A stretch of DNA of 64,000 nucleotides. Source: Echiichthys vipera (taxonomy: Eukaryota > Chordata > Actinopteri > Perciformes > Trachinidae). The translations under genes were made by a program, and so were the position numbers. Position 1 is the first letter of the stretch; every line of letters begins with the position of its first letter. The notes beneath the pieces were generated by a model, which worked only from the letters and a program-made list of their open reading frames with translations, searched no databases and was not told the DNA's origin. The DNA lies in contig OY829658.1 of NCBI GenBank assembly GCA_963691815.1, positions 11,552,381-11,616,380 on the forward strand, given 5' to 3'. Shown piece after piece: positions 24,961 through 33,415 of this stretch.

Positions 24961-27097
24961 ACTCTCTCTCTCTCTCTATCTCTGTTTGCGTATGTGCTTG
25001 GAAAGCTCGGTGGTCTGCAGTGTCACCCACAGTTGCTTGGCAGCTCCTCTCCTCTTTTAATTAGAGAAAAAGCTTCTATAACAAGGACCACAAATGGAGG
25101 AGTGAGAGAAGTGTTTGCACTGTAAACTAACCCAGCCCATTCAGTCCGATGAAATGCAAGAATCCTTAAAGGTTGGTCTTCTCCTAATGTGGAAGTGACT
25201 CAAAGGAAAACAAACAAAAAATCTCACTTATAAAACACACTATGTTTACCTTTGGTCTTTTTTCTCCCTCAACAAAGACTCTGACAAGTTTATAGAAAAC
25301 CACTTCTTGTTTTTCGGACTATATATAAAAGCAAAGCGCATTGAAGAGAGAACATCACACTGTATGAAACATTGATGTCGAAGCCATATGTGGAACTATG
25401 CAGTATAGGTAAAAGTTAAGGTAAAACATTAATGGGCAAAACTAGGCTACCATTAGTGATAGTGCCCTGTTTACTATAGCATGACGTTGAATGCTTGTCT
25501 GGTATTTATGAGCATGTTGTTTGGATAAACATTAAGTGAACTCAGAACCCTGGAATATGCAGCACATATGCAGCACGATCACTGTAAACCCTCAATTTTA
25601 ACATCAGAGGCATATTGCTTTAATTTCCTCTATTTGAGTTGAACCATTCATTCTTTGTTTTCCTTGGTGGCTTATCTAAAGCATCAGCACGGCGCCTCCT
25701 ATTTGCATCCTGATCTCCTAAAATAAGCACAATGGAGTTGCTCAGAAAGCCTTAGCATCATTAGCAGCAGAATAATTACAGTGCACAATGGGCAGCACTA
25801 AGCACTACTCTGCTGTTGTTTTTTTGTTTTTGTTATTGTCTTATTTCTCACCTACTGTTTTTAGCTTTTTATCTTTCCTCAGTTCATGTTATTTTTCAGA
25901 CATCTCTCATCTCCTGCATGCTGCTTCAAATCCTAAATAGTCTCAAAGTTCTTATAGTTTCCTGCAATTTCTCTGTATGTCAGCCAGACTGAGGAATTAC
26001 GTCTAACTCTGTCATTGTCCTTCCCTCCATCTTTGCCTCTTTCTCTCGCTGCTCCCTGCTTTTTACCCTCATTGTCTGCCTGGTACTCTATAGCTCTTTT
26101 CTTGTTTCAGGTGTAAAAATTGGATGACATGTGGTGAGTTGTGGATTAAAGTGAATGTCAATCACCTTCTTTTTTATCCTCTCTCCTCCAGGCAATGCTC
26201 CCTGGTGGCTTTACGTACCTACAGGGATTTTTCATTCCCCGCACTCTTTGTCTTCTTGTCTCTTTTCCACAACCTTGTTCACATACACCACATGCTAATT
26301 GCATTCCTCCAGTAACTGTATGCCACAGGCCAAGTACATTTCTGACCCATCCTCTGGTCTTTTTAACACTTCATATTTGACTTCTTTCAGGAAACACATC
26401 TCATTTGCCTTTTCCTGCCTTCTGTCACTAACTGTCATATCTGTGGGCATTTCCTTCCTTCACTTTCTACCTTGTTATATCTAAGACCTGTGAAAACTAG
26501 AAGATATAAAATCTCTCTTTCTACGTGATAAAATCACAGAGCCACTGCGGCAACCAAAGCCACTAAGCTTGTGAAGGAAAAAGGAGCTTTGAGGAAAAGA
26601 AAGATTGGCAGAATGAGTTAAAGGAGAAGGGGTAAAGACGAGCCCCTTCTTTATCTGTTTGCAGCTTAGGAAGTAGACCACCGAAATGGCTTATCACATA
26701 AACTGACCTCGAAATGGCTACCAATTTCATTAGCACCCAAGAGAAGGCAGTCATAATTCAATGGCTGGAAGAAGTGATCTCGTTAAACAGGTTTTAACCT
26801 ATTTTCGTCAGTCAAAGTGCAGACTCTGGCAAGTTTTTTGGTAATAACGCAACCACGTGTCACTGGGGCACTTAGGTTTAGAAGAGGTTGATTAAATGTA
26901 TGTGGGTGTATTAGGTTCTGGCATCAATCATGGCCAATCAAATCTGCTCAGCTCCTCTTAAAATTAGAGCTATTACCACCAGTGTGCTGATATTTTTATA
27001 ATGGAGAAGAGACACCAAACAGGCTGCCAGTAAGTGGAAACTGATCTTAGATAGAATCTAAAGCATTGCCTTAAATAAAAATGCTAAGCCCATTCTA
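24406..27097. other. Non-coding; CT microsatellite
   Basis: Contains the CT array at 24914-24983. The stretch 26830-27000 looks unique and possibly conserved. No genes recognised. Confidence 0.38.
24914..24983. repeat. (CT)n microsatellite
   Basis: Pyrimidine array of CT units with a few A interruptions. Confidence 0.95.
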
Positions 27098-27320
27098 AGG
27101 GCAATTTCACACCTACGTATTTAGTAGGGTTAAATCAGCCTCTGGTAAACTTTCCCCCTTGGTGCGATTCATTTGTACAGGTATGAACATAATCAAACTC
27201 AGGTGTGGACCAAAACACCTGCACCAAGACTATTGGTGCGTTTGCTCTGAAACGGTTTATATGTGCTAGGAACGTGAACCGCACTAAATCTCACCCGAAT
27301 ACCAGGTGTACTCCGCTAGT
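27098..27320. mobile_element. DNA-transposon end, unclassified
   Basis: The sequence AGGGCAATTTCACACCTACG, later CCTTGGTGCGATTCATTTGT, AACTCAGGTGTGGACCAAAA and TGGTGCGTTTGCTCTGAAAC, resembles a dispersed fish non-autonomous DNA element. Only one side is recognisable and no TSD was found. Confidence 0.35.
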
Positions 27321-28108
27321 TTGAGCTTAGAATCCAATGGCTATCAACTTTCATACGCGGATATCTGTTTATATAGATTAGCCGAAATGTCACCTCGACC
27401 TAGAATTCCAAAAAAAAAGGTTTTCGTGCATGGGAGAGGAAGTCATAACCCAGATATCAGTTATCCAGATATCTGTTATCCATCTGTTATCTACAACGGA
27501 ACAACAGCAATATTGACTGTTGTCCCCAGAGGCTAAATGGTTCTCAAGTCCATAGCCGATGGGTTCCGTGATTAGTTTTTGCAAATCCTTTCAAATAAAG
27601 TTTTCACTGAGCAATCACTGTTGACCATTTCCCCTCATTTTTTTGGGGAGTAGCACTCTGCTACATCAAACTTCCATACAGAACCTGTTCAATTCATGAG
27701 ATTTTTGCAGCCAGCCTTTTGGCATTTTTGTACAACGATACAAAGCATTGATGGGAACGGGCTGTCCCGGCAGTTCATTTCAGCTCCTGCACTCCTGATG
27801 ATTTGCAGTAAATAAACTTGGGATGCTGAAGTCTACATATTTTGTGTGGGGAAAACCACTGATCTTTGTACTTATTTGGGGTTTCAACATTGCTGAGGCA
27901 TCCATAATTGTGCAAGGTTTTGAAAACAGCCAGAACTTTAATCAATTCGATGCTGCAGATAGAACACAAAGATGGCTCTTACTTAGGCTGTTGGTTGCTT
28001 TTACATACTATATATAGTAATTGGATTCAAGCAGAGAGTGATTTTCTGAAAGAGAAGGCATTGTTCTTAGTTTTAAAGTTGTTCTTTTTCAATGTACGTT
28101 CTTTATAA
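27321..28108. other. Non-coding, no recognised feature
   Basis: Includes a short tandem of (GG/TT)ATCCAGATATC-like words near 27450-27490. No gene is recognised. Confidence 0.4.
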
Positions 28109-28123
28109 GGGGGGGGGGGGGGG
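28109..28123. repeat. G15 homopolymer
   Basis: Fifteen consecutive G at the possible 3' edge of the L2 element. Confidence 0.95.
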
Positions 28124-28754
28124 TATTGTACACAAGAAAGAAGAAACATTTCTGTGCTTCTCCTTGCCCACGACCCACATTCAAATGAATGCAGGGCTTT
28201 TTAGAAAAAATCAAATCAAATAAAAATAAAGCTAACATAAAATAAATAAAACAATTAACTAAATGTGTGCAACAGACATTGTGGTTGAACGTAGGAATAT
28301 ACAATATACAACAATACGCACCGTGCAGTTAAGCAGCATATTGAAATAAAATAAGTACAAACTGAATAAGTGATAAGGAGCGATAAGTAATAACAGTGTT
28401 AAAGTGTAGCAGCACTTCTTACTGAACTAAGTTACAGTACAACTTATAGTACAACTAAACAAAGTGATGCAGTGATGATATAAAGTGATATAAGTGATAT
28501 AAACGGACATTTGCTCATGACACAGTGGCCCTCATTTATCAATCTTGCGTGAAAACGGGCGCAGATCTGAGTGCAGAATTGGTCCTATGACAGGACACAC
28601 GTGTGATTTATGAAACATCTCAGCGTACGAATGAGCGGGCCTTGATAAATGCGGCGGCTGAATTCGATCGTCATTAACATGTTACGCCCTTAAATATTCC
28701 TGGTTCGGAGGCCTCACCCACTGAGGTCAAACATGGAGATATGAAACACTGGTA

Positions 28755-28895
28755 AGAAAAGAAACTTTTCCGACACAGAGATCGGCATCCTGACATCCGA
28801 GATGGAGCAAAATAAGGACGTGCTTTTTGGCAGTCTTAAGAGTGGAATAAAAGGGGCCCATAACAACGCTGTATGGAAAAGAATAACAGTCCACT
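28755..28895 (+). pseudogene. Harbinger accessory Myb/SANT-like gene fragment
   Basis: The plus-strand translation reads RNFSDTEIGILTSEMEQNKD then VLFGSLKSGIKGAHNNAVWK. This matches the style of the Myb/SANT-like DNA-binding protein that Harbinger elements carry and that helps the transposase reach the nucleus and bind ends. The only ATG-started frame begins at 28802, inside the domain. After VWKRITV the reading runs into antisense transposase, so an internal deletion has joined the 3' ends of two convergent genes. Confidence 0.65.
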
Positions 28896-29150
28896 CGAAG
28901 CAGCGCTCCACTGTGACCCGTGTGCGTGTGTGCGCACTGTTGAACCTGCGCTCCTGCTCTGTAGCGGGGTTTGCCAGCGGGGTCATTAGGTATTCCGTTA
29001 GAGGATAACCTTTGTCACCTAGAAGAACCATACCAAAATGTTAATCATCTGATACCTTGTTTGATTTAATGCAATTTATCGAGGGTAGCCACTTACCGAG
29101 GAGATGACTTTGGCTCTGTAGTGCGCCTTCCTGCAGCTGCGCGCCAGCAC

Positions 29151-29196
29151 ATTCATTCATCTTCAACCGCTTGTCCCTGTCCGGGTCGCGGGGGGC
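29151..29196 (-). mobile_element. Severely truncated RTE 3' tail
   Basis: On the plus strand ATTCATTCATCTTCAACCGC and then TCCGGGTCGCGGGG. This is the same text as the 3' end of the RTE copy at 52197 (CATCTTCAAACGCTTATCCG). Only about 46 bp survive, inserted into the Harbinger transposase gene. Confidence 0.6.
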
Positions 29197-29703
29197 TGTT
29201 TAGAAATATAAAATAATTGTGTGTGTCCCCCTGGCCACCTGGCCACCACGTTTAAAAAGCGATAGCTTGGCATCACAAATCAACTGTACATTTATCGAGT
29301 GGTAGTTTTTGCAATTGATGAATGCGTAATCATTCATGGATGGTGCCTTCAGACGTACATGAGTACAATCAATTGCTCCAACCACAATTTTTATTTTCTT
29401 TATTCGTTTTAAGAATCCGTTTTGATCTGTTCTTAATATGTGACTGCTTCTACTGACAGCTGAGGTTTGTTAATTATTTTCAGCCAGATTTTGCTGTGCT
29501 GCACCGCAAATCCACAGGCTCAAATGTGCGTACACAATGTCAGACCTGACGTGAGATTTGATCGTAGCTCCCGCTCACGTCCAAATTGATAAATGCCGAA
29601 GTTTGTGTGGAAATGGTCGTACGCACGTTTTTCTGCCGTACGTTTGTTTGATAAATGATGGCCAGTGTTTCCACTGTTCTTTACCTGACATGGGGTAGAT
29701 GAA

Positions 29704-30390
29704 TTATAGAGTTTGATGGCCGGCGGAAGAAAAGACTTCTTCAGTGTTACACCGGGGGAGAATGAGACTGTGACTGAAGGTGCTTCTGCTCGAGGTCAGC
29801 AGCTGGTGGAGAGGGTGAGTGCTGTGGTCCAGGATGCTGTGCAGTTTAGACAGCATCCTCCTCTCAGACACCACCACCAAAGAGTCCAGTTGGACCCCCA
29901 GGACGGAGCCAGCCTTCCTGATGATCTTACTGATCCTCTTGGCATCTGCTGCCCTCAGTCTGCTGCTCCAGCACATAACAGCAAAGAAGATGGCACTGGC
30001 TACCACCAACTGGTAGAACATCCTCAGCATGATGTTGCGTACATTGAATGACTGGAGTCTCCTCAGGAAATAGAGAGGACTCTGGCCCTTCTTGTAAACA
30101 GCCTCAGTGTTCTTGGACCAGTCCAGTTTGTTATCCAGGTATACTCCAAGGTATTTGTAGTCCTGGACAACATCCACAGTCACACCGTTGATGGAGATGG
30201 GTGGGGGGGCAGATTTCCTCCTGCTGAAATCCGCCACTAGCTCCTTAGTCTTGGTGGGGTTGAGAATCAGGTTATTAGCTGCACACCAGACGACGAAGGA
30301 GTCCACAATGCCCCTGTACTCCTCCTTCCCCTCACTGACACAGCCAACAATTGCAGAGTCGTCAGCAAACTTCTGCAGGTGGCAGGACTC
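29704..30390 (-). pseudogene. L2 LINE reverse transcriptase, C-terminal half
   Basis: About 230 codons remain open on the minus strand after the insertion junction. The order is: catalytic FADDSAIVGCVSEGKEE close to the start, WCAANNLILNPTKTKELV, YKYLGVYLDNKLDW, a thumb-like region LYFLRRLQSFNVRNIMLRMF, and CW(S)SRLRAADAKRISKIIRKA before a Ser/His-rich end and stop. The FADD active site is kept, but the upstream RT half is at 32150-32510, beyond a 1.75-kb insertion. The first residues of the ATG-started frame (to about residue 16) come from the inserted element, not from L2. Confidence 0.85.
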
Positions 30391-30560
30391 AGAGAACATA
30401 CATATATAACATGTATGCCTCAGCGGAGGCGGTCGCATTTTTCCTTCCCTCCTCTCCCTTATCTTTCCCTGCTTTGCTTCTCTTGTCTCGTCTAGTCTTC
30501 TGTCTTATGTATTTCTTTTTGAGAGACTCTCTCCGCACTGCTCTCCGAACCTAAAGAATT

Positions 30561-31016
30561 ATGGAATTGATCAACTGGTCTCTGCACGCTATTGACACCA
30601 TCTTCTCGACGAGAAGCCCGGGTGCGGGGGAACCTGACTGTCCTGCCGGAGTGTTTGCAGCTGGCTACACGATGGACGTGTGGGAGAGGTGGCAGGTCGT
30701 GTGCCTGGCGGCTCTTTCTGTGGAGGACGTCGAAGACATCTACCTATTCGGAACCGTGATAACAACTTCCCTGCTGATTGGAATAGGCACGGGCCTGGTT
30801 TATCAGAGAATTCGGGAATCCATGGAAGCTGCCAAGAGCCCCACATGGCTGCCTGGAATGATTGAGGCGGTGCGAGTCATGGTGGGCACTCAGACTGTGG
30901 CTTTGCACCGTAACGTGGACAACTTGAGCCGCGATGTGGGTACCATCAAGGAGACGCTCATGGCTTTGCAAAGGAAAGTGGATCGTATTGCTGACCAGAA
31001 TGGACAAAGAGAGTAG
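30561..31016 (+). CDS. Uncharacterised 151-aa membrane/coiled-coil protein of a retroposon
   Basis: Function is not recognised. It is an intact frame from ATG (context ATTATGG, purine at -3 and G at +4) to TAG. Residues 1-59 are soluble, with an acidic tail before the membrane (SVEDVEDIY) and a Trp-rich patch (MDVWERWQVV). Residues 60-81 (LFGTVITTSLLIGIGTGLVY) form one likely membrane-spanning helix, followed by basic YQRIR, so the C-terminus would face the cytosol by the positive-inside rule. Residues 100-145 (VALHRNVDNLSRDVGTIKE...) have heptad spacing of a coiled coil. No reverse transcriptase, nuclease or zinc finger is present. It lies in a retroposed unit, so it may be an accessory ORF of a LINE family or a captured host fragment. 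Being open amid dead elements suggests a young insertion. Confidence 0.5.
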   Translation: MELINWSLHAIDTIFSTRSPGAGEPDCPAGVFAAGYTMDVWERWQVVCLAALSVEDVEDIYLFGTVITTSLLIGIGTGLVYQRIRESMEAAKSPTWLPGMIEAVRVMVGTQTVALHRNVDNLSRDVGTIKETLMALQRKVDRIADQNGQRE

Positions 31017-31751
31017 CCGCAACATTGGAATGTGGCTGCTCGTCCCAAACCCAAACAACCCCAATCTTATCCTTTTCGGTCTCCCCAACCAGCAGTGGCC
31101 TTGGCCAAGGCTGCTGCCGGAACAACAACTCCCCTGGAGAACACTGCAGTGAGACGCTCTTCATTCCTTCCCCCACCTCCCACAGACACCTGCTGATTGT
31201 TGACTCTGCCTGGGTCATGATCAAGGCCGTCTCCGTTGGATCAGACTGAGGCACCGAGGCTGTGACGCCGGGCGGGGTGACGACCCAGGCTCACACATAC
31301 AGTGACATTATACATTTATACAGATATGCATCCACCCTCCTCCCCCTCTCCCACGTCTCTGCAGCTTTGTACCCCCCCAGTGAGACAGACGGGTCCGTGA
31401 CCAGCGTCGAATATGGCTGCAGGACCGGGTGGCTGCTGTCTACCCTGGGTTACACCCCCCACCCTCACCCCCTCCCTGTTGCTAGTCTTGAGTTTTTCTG
31501 TTGTAAGAGTGATTATGTGCTTTTGTTGCTGAGGTGTTTTTTCCTGTTCCCACACTGCACTCCCTCTGGAGTACAGTCTGGGGGTTGCCTTTTTTTCTCT
31601 CCTCCCTCTCCTCATGTTATGCTGTAACTTTCTCAATCCAATCCCTGCCTCCTGTCCTGTCTACCCCTCTGTCACATTGTATGTACATGTATGTTTGGAC
31701 AGGTGGCGCTGCAATTTCGCTGGTACTTGTGACTAGTGACAAATAAAGGGC

Positions 31752-31752
<1 letters not shown>

Positions 31753-31789
<37 letters not shown>

Positions 31790-31790
31790 A
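31753..31790. repeat. (CAT)n tail-like microsatellite
   Basis: About twelve CAT units directly after AATAAAGGGCTT. It may have begun as the 3' tail of the ORF-bearing element. Confidence 0.92.
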
Positions 31791-32144
31791 TAAGTCATAT
31801 TCACATTACTATAGATATTATTATAGTTACTGGAAGTGTGTCTGTCTCTGTGTCTGTCTTTGTCTCTCTCTGTCCATCTGTCCATCTTTTCTCTCCTTCT
31901 CTCTCCTTTTCTTCCTCCCCAACTGGTCAAGACAGATGGTTGTCCTCCACAGAGCTGGGTCTGTCTGACGTTCCTGCCTGTAATAGGGAAGGTTTTCGTT
32001 GCCACCATACTCTACGGGGGAATTGTTGGGTCTATGTTTATCATAAATAAGTCATAGAGTGTGGTCTTTACCTAGTTTGTAAAGTGTCCTGAGATAACTT
32101 TTGTCATGATTTGGCATTATAAATAAAATTGAATTGAATTGAAT
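31791..32144 (+). mobile_element. LINE/SINE 3'-end repeat with (GAATT)n tail, copy 1
   Basis: Contains CAGACAGAT-like and CTGGGTCTGTCTGACGTTCC, then AGTGTCCTGAGATAACTTTT, TTTGGCATTATAAATAAAAT and a GAATT tail. This is a very common fish 3'-end repeat. An opposite-strand copy is at 48931-49120. Coding content is absent. Confidence 0.68.
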
Positions 32145-32149
32145 AGAGA

Positions 32150-33263
32150 GGAGCTGAAAGTCTGAGGTGTACAGGGTGAACAGAAAAGGGTAAAGAACAG
32201 TTCCCCGTGGAGCCCCAGTGCTGCTGACTACAGTGTCAGAAACTCCGTCCTGCAGTCTGACATACTGTGGTCGACCCGTCAAGTAGTCCGTAATCCAGGA
32301 AACCAGGGGAGGGTCCACATGCATCGGCGTCAGCTTACTCCCCAGCAGAGCAGGCCAGATGGCATTGAACACACTGGAGAAGTCCATGAACAAGATTCTC
32401 ACAGTGGTTCCCGGTCTGTCCAGGTGGGCGCAGGCAGTGGAGCTGTAAGCCTCCTTAACCTTGGCATACAGCAGGTCAAGTGTCTTGTTTTCCCTGGTGG
32501 GACAGTCCACTTACCGCTTGAAAGTGGGCAGTGTCGCAGCCTGAGTGATGTGGTTGAAGTCCCCAGATATTGCAATGAATGCGTCTGGGTGCCGTGTCTG
32601 AAGACCCGCGACGACGGTGTGGATGACGTCACTCGTGCGTGTCGCGTTTGCAGTCTGAGGAACGTAAACAACCAGGACGATAACATGTGAGAACTCCCTC
32701 GGCAGCTCAATGTCTGAGCTGCACACACGCTCCTTTACAGTAACGTGACCAGGATGACACCACTTGTTGTTAATAAGAATAGCAAGCCCCCCACCTTTCC
32801 TCTTGCCACTCTCAAGGTGACTCCTGTCCGCCCGAACAGTCTGAAAGCCGTCCACAGGTACATTAGAGTCTGGGATGTCCTTGTGGAGCCACGTCTCCAT
32901 GAAACACAGCACACTGCTCACACGATACATCCACTGAGTCCTCACAAGGCCCGCCAGTTCGTCCATCTTATTAGCCAGCAACCTCATGTTCCCCATGGTG
33001 ATAGAAGGGAGAGATGGTTTATACCTAATCTTCTTTTCCTGGTGTTTACGTCCAGCCTTAAATCCCCTGTACTTTCTCCTCAGTTCTGTGGGGATTTCAG
33101 GCCTCTCCCGCATCAGCGCCGTTGGTGTTAGCGACAACAGCTGTTCACAGGTGTAAACAATGGACCCGCTGCATTGTTGCGTCCAGACGGAGACGCGGTC
33201 GGCAAAAATAGTCCCAAGAATAAGACACACGGACAAAAAACATGTAAGAAAGTTCACAAACAC
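32150..33263 (-). pseudogene. L2 LINE endonuclease and N-terminal RT
   Basis: The encoded enzyme nicks target DNA and primes reverse transcription. From 33263 downward: a hydrophobic start, then the AP-like endonuclease with GNMRLLANKMDELAGLV, CFMETWLHKDI (catalytic Glu), RKGGGLAILINNKW, VVYVPQTANATRTSDVI and AISGDFNHI (Asp/Asn pair). One in-frame stop follows TLPTFKR at 32511. The frame then continues VDCPTRENKTLDLLYAKVKE but jumps after YSSTA to the RT (RILFMDFSSVFNAIW, VSWITDYLTGRPQYVRL, STGAPRGTVLYPFLFTLYTS), so the domain between endonuclease and RT is deleted. It ends at the insertion site. The start codon is uncertain because LINE proteins of this type may start elsewhere. Confidence 0.85.
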
Positions 33264-33415
33264 AGTTGGCTAAGGTTAGCACGGCACCTTACAGGAAAAA
33301 AACACTAATAAAAACACAGTAAATAGCTAAAAAGTGCGGAAAAGAGAGAGAGCAACTGTTGCTGGCTGCCATTCGACACAGCGCCGGAACCGGAAGACGA
33401 TCTTGTCTGAACTCC

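Larger units (their letters stand above)
28714..29385 (-). pseudogene. Harbinger DDE transposase remnant
   Basis: This is the transposase that would cut and paste the element. Minus-strand block 1 (29385-29200) has VGAIDCTHVRLKAP and FINCKNYHSINVQLICDAK, carrying the first catalytic aspartate (AIDCTH). Block 2 (29031 down to about 28897) has LLGDKGYPLTEYLMTPLANP and NSAHTRTRVTVERCF, with the second aspartate (LLGD) and the glutamate (VERC). The two blocks are in different frames, separated by an RTE scrap and decay. Block 2 breaks off after ERCFEW, where the text changes into the accessory gene on the other strand. The N-terminus and the C-terminal helix are missing. Non-functional. Confidence 0.83.
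28527..29663 (-). mobile_element. PIF/Harbinger transposon, internally deleted
   Basis: The ends are inverted: GGCCCTCATTTATCAA at 28527 and, on the other strand from 29663, GGCCATCATTTATCAA. A 3-bp direct repeat AGT flanks both sides (28524-28526, 29664-29666), the TSD length of PIF/Harbinger elements, although the usual target is TTA/TAA. Inside are a minus-strand transposase relic and, on the plus strand, part of the accessory Myb/SANT gene, the normal divergent two-gene plan of this superfamily. A piece of RTE tail is embedded at 29151-29196. Confidence 0.85.
30396..32144 (+). mobile_element. Compound retroposed insertion carrying a 151-aa ORF
   Basis: The unit sits inside the L2 reverse transcriptase and is flanked by AGAGA on both sides (30391-30395 and 32145-32149). 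Removing it with one AGAGA rejoins the L2 frame as ...DFQLLSESCHLQKFADD..., which fixes the borders. Order inside: pyrimidine-rich leader (30420-30540), an intact ORF (30561-31016), a long C/T-rich 3' region, TGACAAATAAAGGGC and a CAT repeat at 31753-31790, then a second LINE/SINE-like tail ending in (GAATT)n at about 32128-32144. The end tail and TSD suggest LINE-mediated insertion. Whether both halves arrived together is unclear. Confidence 0.72.
28124..33415 (-). mobile_element. L2-type LINE with nested insertions
   Basis: Read on the minus strand this is one LINE: 5' UTR near 33415-33264, endonuclease, reverse transcriptase, and 3' UTR reaching toward 28124. Two later elements split it: a compound insertion at 30396-32144 inside the RT and a Harbinger element at 28527-29663 in the 3' UTR. 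A further deletion removes the region between endonuclease and RT near 32440. The L2 assignment is from the protein character (EN motifs ISGDFNH; RT motifs FADDSAIVG and YKYLGVYLD). The outer edges are approximate and no TSD was found. Confidence 0.82.

Noticed and set aside
29713..30051. Plus-strand frame of 112 codons
   Set aside because: Antisense shadow of the L2 reverse transcriptase.
30744..31088. Minus-strand frame of 114 codons opposite the 151-aa ORF
   Set aside because: The plus-strand frame has a good start context, a membrane helix and a coiled coil; the minus frame has no structure that I recognise.
31733..32008. Poly-Met and poly-His frames
   Set aside because: Translations of the CAT microsatellite and adjoining repeat.
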